Of a stretch of DNA of 64,000 nt, positions 20,903-32,129 are shown piece after piece. Position numbers and translations under genes: made by a program. Origin of the DNA: Lysobacteraceae bacterium 2PB (GTDB lineage Bacteria; Pseudomonadota; Gammaproteobacteria; Xanthomonadales; Xanthomonadaceae); contig SCMT01000002.1 of assembly GCA_005502915.1 (NCBI GenBank), positions 186,001-250,000 of the forward strand. Reading direction: 5' to 3'. Position 1 is the first letter of the stretch. The number at the start of each line of letters is the position of its first letter. Under the pieces are notes generated by a model. That model searched no databases, was not told the DNA's origin, and was given only the letters and a program-made list of their open reading frames with translations.

Positions 20903-21049
20903 GCCTTGCCCTCCGGCGTCGCAGCGCGCGCGCTCCAGCGTTCCGCAGCCGGCGTCAATGCTTCGGGCCGCCCGCGTAGAATGCGCTGGCGCGGTCCGCG
21001 TTCTCTCGCCGCCGATCGTTCCTCTCCTTCTTCTCCCCCGGATCCTGCG

Positions 21050-22003
21050 ATGGCTGCTCCATCCGCGGCGTCGCCGCGTTCCGTTTCGCCGACCGCCTCC
21101 ACGCTCGCCGTCGCGATCGCGCTCACGGCGGTGTACCTGATCTGGGGCTCGACCTACCTGGGCATCCGCTTCGCGCTGGAAGGCGGCTGGCCCGCGCTGC
21201 TGGGCGTATCCGGCGGGCGCATGCTCTTCGCCGGCGCGCTGCTGTACGTGGTGCTGCGGCTGCGCGGCGTCGCTCCGCCGAACCGCGTGCAGTGGCCCAC
21301 CCTGGCCGTGCTCGGCGCGCTGATGATGTTCGTCGGCAACGGCGCGGTGGTGGTGGCCGAGAAGACCGTCTCCTCGGGCCTGGCCGCGATCGCCATCGCC
21401 TCGATGCCGCTGTGGATGGGCCTGTTCGGCGCGATGGCCGGGCGTCATCCCAGTCGCGGCGAATGGCTGGGCATCGCCATCGGTTTCGTCGGCGTGCTCT
21501 GGCTCAACGCCGGCAGCAGCCTGTCCGCGCAGCCGCTGGGCCTGGTGCTGCTGCTGATCGCGCCGATCAGCTGGGCCTTCGGTTCGGTGTGGTCGCGCGG
21601 CCGCGACCTGCCGTCGCCCTTCATGGCCGCCGCCGCGCAGATGCTGGTCGGCGGCGTGCTGCTGGTCGCGCTGGGTCTGATCACCGGCGAGCGCTGGCCG
21701 GTCAAGACCACCGCGCACGGCACGGCCTGGCTGGCGTACCTGGTGATCTTCGGTTCGATCATCGGCTTCGGCGCCTACCTGTGGCTGCTCGACCACGTGC
21801 GTCCGGCGCTGGCGTCGAGCTACGCCTACGTCAATCCACCGATCGCGGTGCTGCTCGGCGCCTGGCTCGGCGGCGAGCGTTTCGGCCTGCACGACCTCGG
21901 CGCGCTGGCGCTGATCCTCTGCGGCGTCATCGCGATCGCGCGCGCGAAGGCGCGCGTCGAGGCGCCGGTGGCCGCGACGACGCGCGAGGCGAATGACGCA
22001 TGA
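21050..22003 (+). CDS. EamA-family transporter, YedA-like
   Basis: Inner-membrane protein of 317 aa with about ten hydrophobic helices in two EamA (DMT) repeats. IWGSTYLGIRFALE near the N-terminus and SSYAYVNPPIAVLLGAWLGGE near the C-terminus are family signatures; the closest named relative by pattern is YedA. Members export amino acids or other metabolites, but the substrate is not predictable. ATG 21050 is chosen because upstream in-frame sequence is Arg/Ser-rich. A TAGAAT hexamer at 20977-20982 may be its -10. The stop overlaps the ATG of the next transporter gene. Confidence 0.85.
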   Translation: MAAPSAASPRSVSPTASTLAVAIALTAVYLIWGSTYLGIRFALEGGWPALLGVSGGRMLFAGALLYVVLRLRGVAPPNRVQWPTLAVLGALMMFVGNGAVVVAEKTVSSGLAAIAIASMPLWMGLFGAMAGRHPSRGEWLGIAIGFVGVLWLNAGSSLSAQPLGLVLLLIAPISWAFGSVWSRGRDLPSPFMAAAAQMLVGGVLLVALGLITGERWPVKTTAHGTAWLAYLVIFGSIIGFGAYLWLLDHVRPALASSYAYVNPPIAVLLGAWLGGERFGLHDLGALALILCGVIAIARAKARVEAPVAATTREANDA

Positions 22004-22917
22004 GCCCGACCGTGTCGCCCGGGCTGGACCGCAAGGGTCTGGCCATCGCCATCGGCGCGTTCGTGCTCTGGGGCCTGATGCCGCTGTACTGGCACCTGCT
22101 GAAGATCGTGCCCGCGCTGCAGATCGTCGCCCATCGCGTGCTGTGGAGCGCGGTGCTGGTCGCGCTGTGGCTGGCCTGGTCGCAGGGGCGCGGCTGGTTC
22201 GCCGCGATCCTGCGCAACCGGCGCCTCGCCGGCATGCTCACCCTGGCCGGCCTGTGCATCGGCATCAACTGGAGCCTGTTCATCTGGGCGGTGAACGCCG
22301 GGCATGTCGTCGAGACCAGCCTGGGCTATTTCATCAATCCGCTGCTGAGCGTGCTGATCGGCGTGCTCTTCCTGCGCGAGCGGCTCAACGCGCTGCAGTG
22401 GCTCTCGGTCGGCATCGCCGCCTGCGGGGTGCTGTGGCTGACCTTCAACTACGGCAGCTTCCCGTGGATCGCGCTGTCGCTGGCCGCGAGCTTCGGCGCC
22501 TACGGCCTGATCCGCAAGCTCGCGCCGGTGGACTCGGTCGCGGGCATCGGCTTCGAGAACGCGGTGCTGCTGCTGCCGGCGCTGGCCCTGCTGGTGTCGC
22601 AGGAAATCTCGGGGCAGGGCGGCTTCCTGCCCGGCGCGAGCGCCTGGGGCTGGGGCGTCGACCTGCTGCTGGTGTTCGGCGGTGCGCTCACCGCGCTGCC
22701 GCTGATCGGCTTCGCCTACGCGGTGCGCCGCGTGCCGCTGTCGACCGTCGGCCTGATGCAGTACATCTCGCCGACGCTGTCCTTCCTCACCGGCGTGTTC
22801 TTCTTCCACGAGCCCTTCGACCGGGACCGCGCGATCGGCTTCGTCTTCATCTGGATCGCGCTGGCGCTGTTCATGACCGACAGCCTGCGCCGGGCGCGCG
22901 CGGCGCAGGCGGGCTGA
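22000..22917 (+). CDS. rarD: EamA-family transporter RarD
   Basis: Protein of 305 aa with about ten transmembrane segments. RarD signatures include KGLAIAIGAFVLWGLMPLYW at the N-terminus, QIVAHRVLWSAV, NWSLFIWAVNAGHVVETSLGYFINPL (quoted in part: NWSLFIWAVN) and LSTVGLMQYISPTLSFL. RarD was named for chloramphenicol resistance but its physiological substrate is unknown. Its start overlaps the stop of the upstream EamA gene by 4 nt (ATGA), so the two are probably translated together, possibly as partners. Confidence 0.87.
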   Translation: MSPTVSPGLDRKGLAIAIGAFVLWGLMPLYWHLLKIVPALQIVAHRVLWSAVLVALWLAWSQGRGWFAAILRNRRLAGMLTLAGLCIGINWSLFIWAVNAGHVVETSLGYFINPLLSVLIGVLFLRERLNALQWLSVGIAACGVLWLTFNYGSFPWIALSLAASFGAYGLIRKLAPVDSVAGIGFENAVLLLPALALLVSQEISGQGGFLPGASAWGWGVDLLLVFGGALTALPLIGFAYAVRRVPLSTVGLMQYISPTLSFLTGVFFFHEPFDRDRAIGFVFIWIALALFMTDSLRRARAAQAG

Positions 22918-22932
22918 TTCACGCGGCTTTGC

Positions 22933-23250
22933 TCAGGCGTCCGGAACCCGCACGCGCGGCAGGACCTTGGCGAGCTGGAACTTGTGCGCCAGCAGCGCAT
23001 ATTCCAGAAGCCAGTTCAGCCCGAATGCGCCGATGAACAGCAGCAGGCGATGCTCCTTCGGGATCCACGGAACGAAGTAGCTCGCCACGGCGATCGCCAG
23101 CAATGTGATGAGCACTGCCTGCTCGAGAGGCCGGATCACGCGCGAGGCCCGTGCGCAGTCGAGGCAGACGTAGGGCCGCGTGAAGGAGTGGGTGCAGAGC
23201 GCGAAGCGCGTGACGTCGGCACCACAGAAGGGGCACTTCGGCAAAGGCAT
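22933..23250 (-). CDS. Zinc-ribbon membrane protein, hypothetical
   Basis: Protein of 105 aa. The N-terminal half has two CxxC pairs (CPFCGAD and CLDCARA) spaced as in a zinc ribbon. Two hydrophobic segments follow (VLITLLAIAVASYFVPWI and LLLFIGAFGLNWLLEYALL). The topology suggests a cytoplasmic zinc ribbon on a small inner-membrane anchor. Start at ATG 23250 puts Met three residues before the first Cys pair; an upstream ATG at 23319 would add an extra 23 residues of unclear origin. No function is assigned. Confidence 0.65.
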   Translation of the reverse strand: MPLPKCPFCGADVTRFALCTHSFTRPYVCLDCARASRVIRPLEQAVLITLLAIAVASYFVPWIPKEHRLLLFIGAFGLNWLLEYALLAHKFQLAKVLPRVRVPDA

Positions 23251-23355
23251 GCCTGCTCCGGAGCATCGCGCCGACATGGCGCAGGCAGGATGCTCGTGGC
23301 AAATCTGCCGCCTGTCCATACCGCGGCCGCATTCGGCGGGCCGCTGTTCGACCGC

Positions 23356-24447
23356 TCAGGCATCGGCGATGGGGTAGTCGATGTAGCCGCAGGCGCCGCC
23401 GCCGTAGAACGTGCCGGGATCGGCCACCCGCAGCGGCAGGTCGCGTGCGAGACGCGCGGGCAGGTCGGGGTTGGCGATGAAGGGGCGGCCGAAGGCGATG
23501 GCGTCGACCAGGCCGGCATCGAGCAGGGCTTCGCCGCGTGCGCGGGTGTAGCGGCCTGCCACGATGATCGCGCCGGGCCATGTCGCGCGCAGGGCGCGGC
23601 GGAAATCCGTCGGGACTTCCGCCGCGCGCTCCGAATCGTCCTCGGACAGGTGCAGGTAGGCCAGACCGAGCGGTGCAAGCCGGCGTGCCGCTTCGAGGAT
23701 GGTCGGCACGATCCCGGGGCAGTCCATGCCGGGGCCGGCGACGAAGGGCGACAGGCGCAGGCCGACGCGTCCGGGTCCAGCCTCGTCCGCGACCGCCTGC
23801 GTCACTTCTTCGAGGAAGCGCACCCGTCCCGCCACGTCGCCGCCGTAGGCGTCGTCGCGATGGTTCGAGGTCGTGCGCAGGAACTGGTCGATCAGGTAGC
23901 CGTTCGCGCCATGGATTTCCACGCCGTCGAAGCCGGCCTCCAGCGCCCTGCCTGCGGCGCGGCGGTAGTCCTCGACGATGCCGGGGATCTCCTCGATGCG
24001 CAGCGCGCGCGGCGTCGGGCAGTCGAGCATGCGGCCGACGCCGTCCTCGCCCGCGACCCAGACCTGCGAGCCCGGCGCGATGGCCGAGGGCGCCACCGGC
24101 AGGCCGTCGGCATGGAACACGCCGTGCGACTTGCGCCCCACGTGCCACAGCTGCAGGAAGATCCGCCCGCCGGCGGCATGCACGGCGTCGGTGACCCTGC
24201 GCCAACCCGCGACCTGCGCCTCGGTGTGGATGCCGGGCGTGAAGCTGTAGCCCTTGCCCTGCGGCGCGATCCAGGTGGCCTCGCTGACGATCAGGCCGGC
24301 GCTGGTGCGCTGCGCGTAGTACTCGGCCATCAGCGCATTCGGCACGTCGCCCGGCGGGGTGCTGCGTGCGCGGGTCATCGGCGCCATCACGATGCGGTTG
24401 GGCAGGGTGTTCGGACCGAGCGGCAGGGGATCGAACAAGCGGGACAT
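23356..24447 (-). CDS. Old-yellow-enzyme family alkene reductase (NemA-like)
   Basis: Protein of 363 aa, an FMN-dependent ene-reductase of the OYE family that reduces activated alkenes, nitro compounds or maleimides using NAD(P)H. Visible landmarks: FDPLPLGPNTLPNRIVMAPMTRAR at the N-terminus (partial quote: LPNRIVMAPMTR), QLWHVGRKSH, the substrate-binding pair in GVEIHGANGYLIDQFL, DDAYGG, and GRPFIANPDLPARL with the FMN-phosphate site. The C-terminal GGGACGYIDYP matches NemA-type enzymes. ATG 24447 gives a standard N-terminus. Confidence 0.92.
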   Translation of the reverse strand: MSRLFDPLPLGPNTLPNRIVMAPMTRARSTPPGDVPNALMAEYYAQRTSAGLIVSEATWIAPQGKGYSFTPGIHTEAQVAGWRRVTDAVHAAGGRIFLQLWHVGRKSHGVFHADGLPVAPSAIAPGSQVWVAGEDGVGRMLDCPTPRALRIEEIPGIVEDYRRAAGRALEAGFDGVEIHGANGYLIDQFLRTTSNHRDDAYGGDVAGRVRFLEEVTQAVADEAGPGRVGLRLSPFVAGPGMDCPGIVPTILEAARRLAPLGLAYLHLSEDDSERAAEVPTDFRRALRATWPGAIIVAGRYTRARGEALLDAGLVDAIAFGRPFIANPDLPARLARDLPLRVADPGTFYGGGACGYIDYPIADA

Positions 24448-24535
24448 GATCATCGGTCGGGGGGGAAAGACGGATGGCATCATCCGCCGGCCAAGGCTTC
24501 GACGAAAGCACGCGGATCGGGACTCGCGTTCGCGA

Positions 24536-24919
24536 TCAGGCCGCCGGGCCCGCGCCCTGTCCCGCAGGCGATGGTCGCACATGGAAGAACATCCGTTCGC
24601 TGCGCCGGATGGGCGAATCCATCGGCAGCGCAAGGATCCCCGACGCCCATGCGATGAATTCGGGAATCACGACCGTCTCGACATGCCGGCGCGCGAGGTT
24701 CGCTTCGGTCGAAGGCACGGCGCCCGCGCGCAGGTAGAAGCATTCGTAGGGTCGGCTCGGCCTTGGCGGCCAGAAGCAGGCATCGAGCAGCACGGCTGCA
24801 TCGACGTGCTTCAGCGACACCTGGGTGTGGATGCCGGCAGCGTCGAGCGCGGCGCCGAGCGCGCTCGACCTCAGCACGAAGCTCATGCTTTTCGGAAGTC
24901 GGCACTTTTCGATCTGCAT
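24536..24919 (-). CDS. Hypothetical protein
   Basis: Protein of 127 aa of unknown family. The segment VLRSSALGAALDAAGIHTQVSLKH, followed by PYECFYLRAGAVPSTEANLARRHVETVVIPEF (both read in part), has the alternating pattern of a small alpha/beta domain, and the composition is protein-like, which favours this frame over the Arg-rich alternatives. Start may be ATG 24919 or ATG 24886. It lies between the OYE gene and a dioxygenase gene on the same strand, 19 nt after the latter's stop, so it may belong to its transcript. Confidence 0.55.
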   Translation of the reverse strand: MQIEKCRLPKSMSFVLRSSALGAALDAAGIHTQVSLKHVDAAVLLDACFWPPRPSRPYECFYLRAGAVPSTEANLARRHVETVVIPEFIAWASGILALPMDSPIRRSERMFFHVRPSPAGQGAGPAA

Positions 24920-24938
24920 CGCGACGTATTCGTGAGGA

Positions 24939-25595
24939 TCAGGGCTCGAAGCGCTCGCTCGTGTCCATCCGCACGCCGCGCAGGTGCGCGGTCTGCAGGT
25001 GCGATGCGTGGCGCGATTCGGCGAAGTAGCCGATGAGGATCGAGCGGCGTCGCGCACCCGAGGGATTGAGCGTGCCGGCGTGGATCAGGTCGGCGTCGAA
25101 CACGAGGATGTCGCCGGCCTTGCCGCTCAGCTGGATCGTGCGGGCCTCCTCGGCCGGGTCGATGTGCAGCGCGTCCGGTGAGGGACGATGCGTGCCGGGA
25201 ATCAGGCGCGTCGCACCGTTGTCGGGGCCGAAGTCGTCGAAGAAGGCGAGGGCGTTCACGGTGTCGCCGGGGCGTTCGGCCGAGTAGTCGCGATGCAGGC
25301 CCTGCTGCCCGCCGCCGCCGAGCGGTTCGCGGCCCTCGACCTGGGCGAGGAAGAAGCGTTCGCCGATCAGGGCGCCGGCCGCGGCCAGCAGCGCCGGCAA
25401 CCGGCACACGGCCTGCACCCTCGGGTCCAGGTCGAGCTGCGAATGCCGCCAGTCCGGACCGCGCGGCACCGGCCATTGCGACGACGGCAGCACGCCGGCG
25501 TCGAAGGCATCGCGCAGGGGATCGAGCCAGTCGGCGGGGATGGCGTTGCGGAGCAGGACGTAGCCGTCCTCGTGGAGTCGTTCGCGGTCGATCAT
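24939..25595 (-). CDS. Phytanoyl-CoA dioxygenase (PhyH)-like Fe(II)/2-oxoglutarate oxygenase
   Basis: Protein of 218 aa with the double-stranded beta-helix features of the PhyH family: an N-terminal LHEDGYVLLRNAIP, the iron facial triad in HRD (LHRDYSAERPGD) and the distal His in DLIHAGTLNPSG, followed by an Arg (RRRSILIGY) suited to bind the 2-oxoglutarate carboxylate. FDDFGPDNGATRLIPGTHR is typical of the subfamily. The substrate is unknown; many members act on secondary metabolites or betaine/ectoine-type compounds. ATG 25595 chosen; upstream in-frame ATG at 25673 is less likely. Confidence 0.85.
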   Translation of the reverse strand: MIDRERLHEDGYVLLRNAIPADWLDPLRDAFDAGVLPSSQWPVPRGPDWRHSQLDLDPRVQAVCRLPALLAAAGALIGERFFLAQVEGREPLGGGGQQGLHRDYSAERPGDTVNALAFFDDFGPDNGATRLIPGTHRPSPDALHIDPAEEARTIQLSGKAGDILVFDADLIHAGTLNPSGARRRSILIGYFAESRHASHLQTAHLRGVRMDTSERFEP

Positions 25596-25890
25596 GGCGG
25601 CCTCGGGAGAGGCATGAGGATACAGGCGCCGGGCGGGAGCATGTCCACCCGCCTGTCCGCTCGCGATGTCCATTGTCCGGCGCCTGCTGTCCCGTCCGGC
25701 GAGAGCCTGCGACAGCGCGTCGCGCGTCGTCGAATGCGCACAGCGATGCGCATCGCACTTCCGCGATGTTGTCCATCGGACTGTCCGTTTTGTGCGCTGC
25801 GGCTTCGCCTAGGATCGACGCGCTCCGATGCCCGGCGGGCCTGCCGGCCATCGGTGTGGCGCACGCCATCCCCCACACAGAGGACGCATC

Positions 25891-27324
<1,434 letters not shown>

Positions 27325-27332
27325 TCGGACTT

Positions 27333-27364
27333 CGGGAGGGCGCGGTGCGCCCTCCCGGTTTCCC
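27333..27364 (+). terminator. Terminator of the GH16 gene
   Basis: An 11-bp perfect stem (CGGGAGGGCGC / GCGCCCTCCCG) with a 3-nt loop starts 8 nt after the stop codon and is followed by GTTTCCC. It lies between convergent genes. Confidence 0.7.
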
Positions 27365-27376
27365 GCGATCCATGCT

Positions 27377-28651
27377 TCACCCGGCGTCGTCGCGCGCCCG
27401 GCCATCGAGCCTGCGCGCCAGCCAGGCCCCATTGATCGTCCACGCCAGCGCGATGCCCGCGCCGATCAGCATCGCGATCATCGGCTGCTGCGCGATGGCG
27501 TCGATCGCGGTCTTGACCCACGCGCTCACCGCGTCGCCGCCGCGATAGACCACGGTGTCGTTGAAATTCTTGGCCTTGTACTTCTGCTCGGCAGGCACGA
27601 CGGTGTAGAGCATCTCGCGGCCGGGGCGGATGAATGCGTATTCGCCGGCGCGGCGCGCGACCATCACCACCACGAACACCGCGAAGGTCGGTGCCAGCGC
27701 CAGCCACAGGAAGCCCGCAGCCATCACCAGCGGCACGCCGGCGAGCAGCACGCGCACGCCGAGCCGCTGCGCCAGCCGCCCGGTGACGAACAGCTGCGCG
27801 AGCAGCGACAGCGCCTGGACCACGAAATCGATGCGCGCGAACACTTGGGTCTGCCGCGTGGCGCCGGGGAACATCTCGGCCACCAGTTCTGCCTGGCGCA
27901 GATAGAGGAAGGTGTTGAGCGTCGCCAGCAGCAGCACGAACAGCGCGATGCCCATCAGGTAGGGCGAACGCAGCACGTCGATCGCGCCGGCGAAGGGGTT
28001 GCCGCCGAGCGGCTGCTGCCTGGGCGCCTCCGCGTCCGCAGGCAGCGGATGCCGGTCGCGCCAGCGCTGCACGCGCGAAGCCGCGAAGGCCGAAGCGACG
28101 AGGCATAGCGCCGACAGCGCCAGCAGCCCGGCATGGCCCAGCGGCATCACCAGCCGATCCGCCAGCAGCGGCCCGCACAGGCCGCCCAGGCTGGCGCCGG
28201 CCGCCATCAGCGCGAACAGGCGCTTGGCCTGGCCGATCGCGAACACGTCGACCAGCACGCTCCACGCCACCGAGATCGCGAGCAGGTTGAACACCGAATA
28301 CCAGACGTAGAACCCGCGCGCCATCCACGGATCCTGCGGCGAGGTCGCCATGCCCGCCGCGAACAGCAGCAGCGTGGCCGCGACGTAGCCGAACACCCAG
28401 TAGAGGATGCGACGTCGCGCCACGCGCGCCGCGACCCAGCCGAAGACCGGCATCGCCACCAGCATGCCGACGAAGGTGGCGGTGAACATCCACGCCAGGT
28501 TGTCGACGCCGCCGGCCACGCCCATGGTCTCGCGCACGGGGCGCAGCATGAACAGTCCGGAGAACAGCAGGAAGAACATGCCGAAGCCGGCGATCACCGC
28601 GCCGGCTTCGTGGCGTTCGAGGTTGAACAGCCTGGCGACGAGGTCGCGCAT
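27377..28651 (-). CDS. MFS-type carrier
   Basis: Inner-membrane protein of 424 aa with about twelve hydrophobic helices. The N-terminal block HEAGAVIAGFGMFFLLFSGLF (read in part) with LRPVRETMG, and PGREMLYTVVP near the middle of the second half, are reminiscent of carriers grouped between the MFS and the TlcC/ATP-ADP translocase-like families. Substrate unknown. The ATG shares a base with the stop codon of the upstream aldo/keto reductase gene, so the two are co-translated. Confidence 0.8.
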   Translation of the reverse strand: MRDLVARLFNLERHEAGAVIAGFGMFFLLFSGLFMLRPVRETMGVAGGVDNLAWMFTATFVGMLVAMPVFGWVAARVARRRILYWVFGYVAATLLLFAAGMATSPQDPWMARGFYVWYSVFNLLAISVAWSVLVDVFAIGQAKRLFALMAAGASLGGLCGPLLADRLVMPLGHAGLLALSALCLVASAFAASRVQRWRDRHPLPADAEAPRQQPLGGNPFAGAIDVLRSPYLMGIALFVLLLATLNTFLYLRQAELVAEMFPGATRQTQVFARIDFVVQALSLLAQLFVTGRLAQRLGVRVLLAGVPLVMAAGFLWLALAPTFAVFVVVMVARRAGEYAFIRPGREMLYTVVPAEQKYKAKNFNDTVVYRGGDAVSAWVKTAIDAIAQQPMIAMLIGAGIALAWTINGAWLARRLDGRARDDAG

Positions 28652-29610
28652 CAGGCGAACAACCGGCGCACGTCCGCCTGCTGCGCGGCGCTCAGCATCG
28701 GGCCGATGCCACCCTTGAGATTGTCGGCCTGCCGCTCGGGCTTGCCGGTCGCGGGGATGACGGCAGTCACTGCAGGCGGGCTGATCGCGAAGCGCAGGAA
28801 CAGCTGCGCCCAGGAGTCGATCTGCATCTCGGCGGCCCAGCCGGGCAGCGGCTTGTCGGCGACGCGCGCGAACAGCCGGCCGTCGTCGAAGGCGCGGTTG
28901 ACGATCACCGCGATCCCCAGGTCCTGCGCCAGCGGGAAGATCGTGTCCGCCGCTTCCGGCGCGACCGGCGAATAGTTGATCTGGACGAAATCGGGTTTCT
29001 CTTCGCGCATCCAGCGCGCGAGCTCGGCATGCGCGCGCGCCTGGAAATGGGTGAGGCCGATGTAGCGCGTTTCCCCGGCCTCCTTCAGCCTGCGCGCGTA
29101 CGGCCAGGCCTGCGCCATGTTGCGCAGGTTGTGCACCTGCAGCAGTTCGACCTTGCCGGTGCGCAGGCGACGCTTCGACTCGGCCCACTGGCGTTCCAGC
29201 GCCTCCTGGTCGTCGGCCGCGAGCTTGGTGGCGAGGAAGCAGCGCTCGCGCCAGCCGCCCTCGGCCAGCAGTGCACCGACGATTTCATCGGCATTGCTGT
29301 AGTTCGGCGAGGTGTCGATCAGCGTGCCGCCGCCTTCGAAGAACACCTTGACCACGTCGCGCAGCGCCGCGAATGCCGGCGAATCCAGCGCGACTTCGTA
29401 GCTGCCCGAAGTGCCCACGCCGATCGCGGGAATGCGCTCGCCGGTCGACGGAATCGCGCGCATCGCGAGCGCGCCGGCGCGTGCCGACGTGGACGTGGTC
29501 TTGCCGCTTGCGGCAGGCGGACGTTCGCGCGCGCACGCCGCGAGCGGCGACAGGGCGAGGCCGACGCCGGCCAGGGATGCGGTGGTCAGGAAATCGCGAC
29601 GGGAGGTCAT
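28651..29610 (-). CDS. Tat-exported aldo/keto reductase
   Basis: Protein of 319 aa. The N-terminus carries a twin-arginine signal (SRRDFLTTASLAGVGLAL), possibly with lipidation at AAC. The mature protein has aldo/keto reductase blocks: IPAIGVGTSGSYEVAL, GGTLIDTSPNYSNAD with the catalytic-type Asp and Tyr, FLATKLAADD, VELLQVHNL in place of the usual LxxxDLYQxH, and a C-terminal AVIPATGKPER nucleotide-binding segment. The catalytic His seems to be in QVHN. Tat export of a folded, cofactor-containing enzyme is consistent. It is upstream of and overlaps the carrier gene. Confidence 0.83.
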   Translation of the reverse strand: MTSRRDFLTTASLAGVGLALSPLAACARERPPAASGKTTSTSARAGALAMRAIPSTGERIPAIGVGTSGSYEVALDSPAFAALRDVVKVFFEGGGTLIDTSPNYSNADEIVGALLAEGGWRERCFLATKLAADDQEALERQWAESKRRLRTGKVELLQVHNLRNMAQAWPYARRLKEAGETRYIGLTHFQARAHAELARWMREEKPDFVQINYSPVAPEAADTIFPLAQDLGIAVIVNRAFDDGRLFARVADKPLPGWAAEMQIDSWAQLFLRFAISPPAVTAVIPATGKPERQADNLKGGIGPMLSAAQQADVRRLFA

Positions 29611-29869
29611 CGTCAGTGCTCCTGCGGTGGTGCGGCATGGCCGCGCGTGGATGCGTGCGGAGGCCGGCGGGTGCACGGCGTCCGGTCCCATCATCGCCGC
29701 CAGGCACCGCCTGCGCTGTACAGCGCTTGGCGCGATGCCACGGGACCACGGACCGTCCATCCGCGCATGTCGCGAAAGTCATGCCACACCGCGATGCGGC
29801 GACCGCAGGGCACGGTGCCGACGCACGGAGGCCCTAGAATGGCGCGGCCTTCCTGCCTCCGGAGCTTCC

Positions 29870-31087
29870 ATGCTGCATCCTGTACATCGTCTTGCCCGCT
29901 GGACCCGCGCCTGGTGCGCGGGGGCCTGCCTGCTCCTGTCCGCCATCGGTGGCGCCGCTGCGCAGGATCCGGCGAAGGTTCGCGTCCTCGTGGCCACGAA
30001 GGACACCCAGCAGACGCTGCAGGTCGATTTCGTCACCAAGGGCGCCGTGGCGCGCGGCCTGTTCCTGCCTTTCGGGGCCATGGGCAATGCGATCGCGTTC
30101 GATGCGCGCAGCAAGGAATACAGCGCGACCATCGGGCCGTTCGATCGCCGCCCCACCCTGGTCGCCGCGATCGAGAAGGCGTTCGAGGGCAAGTATCCCG
30201 TGATCGACATCATCGACGACGGCGCGACCTACGACGACGACAAGAGCGAACGTGCGCTCATCGAGCGGGCGAAGTCGCAGGGTGTCGGTTACGTGCTGCT
30301 CGTCGATGAGCAGTTCGCCGGGATCTCCGCCGGCGGCATGGCATCGCCGACGCATGACGTCTCGGTGGCGATGACGATCCGCTACGACCTGTACGAAACC
30401 GCGAAAGGCAACCGACTGCTCAGGGAACGGGTCGGCGGCAACAGCCTGACCCGCATCCCGCTCGAGCAGGCGCTGACCGATCGCGGCTTCCTCGAAACGC
30501 ACATGCCCGTGGTGCATGAAATGCTGGGCAAACTGATCGTGGGCGGCCTCATGCGTACCGACAACCTGCACCGCATGGCGGCGTCCGTGGGCAAGGGCGA
30601 CACGGTTCCCGCGCTCTCGGCCTTGCTCAAGCGGCATGAGTCGCGGGTGCACATCGCGACCGTGCCGCCGCAGTCCTGGCGCAGCCCGAAAACCACCACG
30701 CGCTACTTCGCAGTGGTCGAACCCAAGAGCGAACTGCGCTTCAAGCTCGGCGTGACCGCCAGCGTCGACCTGCTCGTCGCCGAGTTCGGCCAGGATGTCG
30801 ACACGATCGAGGGATACCAGCAGGCGGTGTTCACCCGGCTGAGCGAAGTGGGTTTCGATCCCGCCACGGCGCAGGAACGCAGCGATTTCAGCAAGCCGGG
30901 CTACACCGCGCTGTCGGTGACCAATCCCGAGACCGGCGGCGGGCAGCTGATCCTGTTCCGCAAGATCGATGATCTTTACGTTGCGATCATCGTCATCGTC
31001 GCGACCGAGAACTTCGAGCAGATGCTGGCCACGCACAAGGCTGCGCTGCAGGAAGCGGTCGATGGCATGCGCATCGAGATCAAGTGA
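29870..31087 (+). CDS. Exported hypothetical protein
   Basis: Protein of 405 aa with a Sec signal peptide (hydrophobic WCAGACLLLSAIGGAAA, then QD). The mature protein has no motif I recognise. Segments KVRVLVATKDTQQTLQVDF and ARSKEYSATIGPFDRRPTL near the start, and LFRKIDDLYVAIIVIVATENFEQML near the end (read in part), suggest alpha/beta folds. A TAGAAT hexamer at 29835-29840 may be a -10 element. It stands alone, convergent with apt. Confidence 0.7.
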   Translation: MLHPVHRLARWTRAWCAGACLLLSAIGGAAAQDPAKVRVLVATKDTQQTLQVDFVTKGAVARGLFLPFGAMGNAIAFDARSKEYSATIGPFDRRPTLVAAIEKAFEGKYPVIDIIDDGATYDDDKSERALIERAKSQGVGYVLLVDEQFAGISAGGMASPTHDVSVAMTIRYDLYETAKGNRLLRERVGGNSLTRIPLEQALTDRGFLETHMPVVHEMLGKLIVGGLMRTDNLHRMAASVGKGDTVPALSALLKRHESRVHIATVPPQSWRSPKTTTRYFAVVEPKSELRFKLGVTASVDLLVAEFGQDVDTIEGYQQAVFTRLSEVGFDPATAQERSDFSKPGYTALSVTNPETGGGQLILFRKIDDLYVAIIVIVATENFEQMLATHKAALQEAVDGMRIEIK

Positions 31088-31110
31088 TGCGCTGATTCCG
31101 GCATGACGCT

Positions 31111-31141
31111 GCGACCGGGCGGCCTTTGGCGGTCGCCCGGT
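31111..31141. terminator. Hairpin between convergent genes
   Basis: Between the stops at 31087 and 31169 the sequence can fold by pairing ACCGGGCG (31114-31121) with CGCCCGGT (31134-31141), or GCGACC with GGTCGC. No clear T-tract is present on either strand; a weak bidirectional terminator is possible. Confidence 0.35.
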
Positions 31142-31168
31142 GCTGGTCGACTGGGACGCCGCTGCCCG

Positions 31169-31702
<534 letters not shown>

Positions 31703-31826
31703 GGTGGGCTCGTCCGTTCGGCAGCCCATGATGCCGGAGATGAGGCGGTACGGTGTACCCGCAGCGTCGCGGCCTGATACGCTGCCGGCTCAACCATGAC
31801 GCCTGTTCCCAGGCAGAGGATCGCCC

Positions 31827-32117
31827 ATGTATGCAAAATCGCTCGCTGTGCTGGCCCTGCTGTCCTGCTCCGCATGCACTGGCGTGGCCGGTGGCGGTGG
31901 TGGCGACAAGTTGACCGTCGAGGAGTGCCGTCGCTACTACTCGCACACCTATTCGCTCGACAACATGGATGCGGCGAAGATGCTGGGCGAAGAAGGCCTG
32001 GAGCGCGATTCGAAGACGTGTTCCGAGGCTGGCAGCGTTACGCGTCGCCATTTCGACTGCGCGGTCGCGGCGAAGTCGCTGGATGCGCTGCAGGCCTGCG
32101 GTGCGCCCAACACCTGA
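31827..32117 (+). CDS. Small predicted lipoprotein
   Basis: Protein of 96 aa. The signal LAVLALLSCSAC ends in the lipobox SSAC-like SCSAC with the acceptor Cys at residue 17, followed by a Gly-rich linker (GVAGGGGGDK). The mature domain has four Cys (VEECRRY, SKTCSEAG, HFDCAVAA, LQACGAP), a pattern that suggests a helical, disulfide-linked fold. Similar small four-Cys lipoproteins occur in Xanthomonadaceae, but I cannot name the family. The next gene begins 12 nt downstream. Confidence 0.75.
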   Translation: MYAKSLAVLALLSCSACTGVAGGGGGDKLTVEECRRYYSHTYSLDNMDAAKMLGEEGLERDSKTCSEAGSVTRRHFDCAVAAKSLDALQACGAPNT

Positions 32118-32129
32118 TCGGAGCGTGCC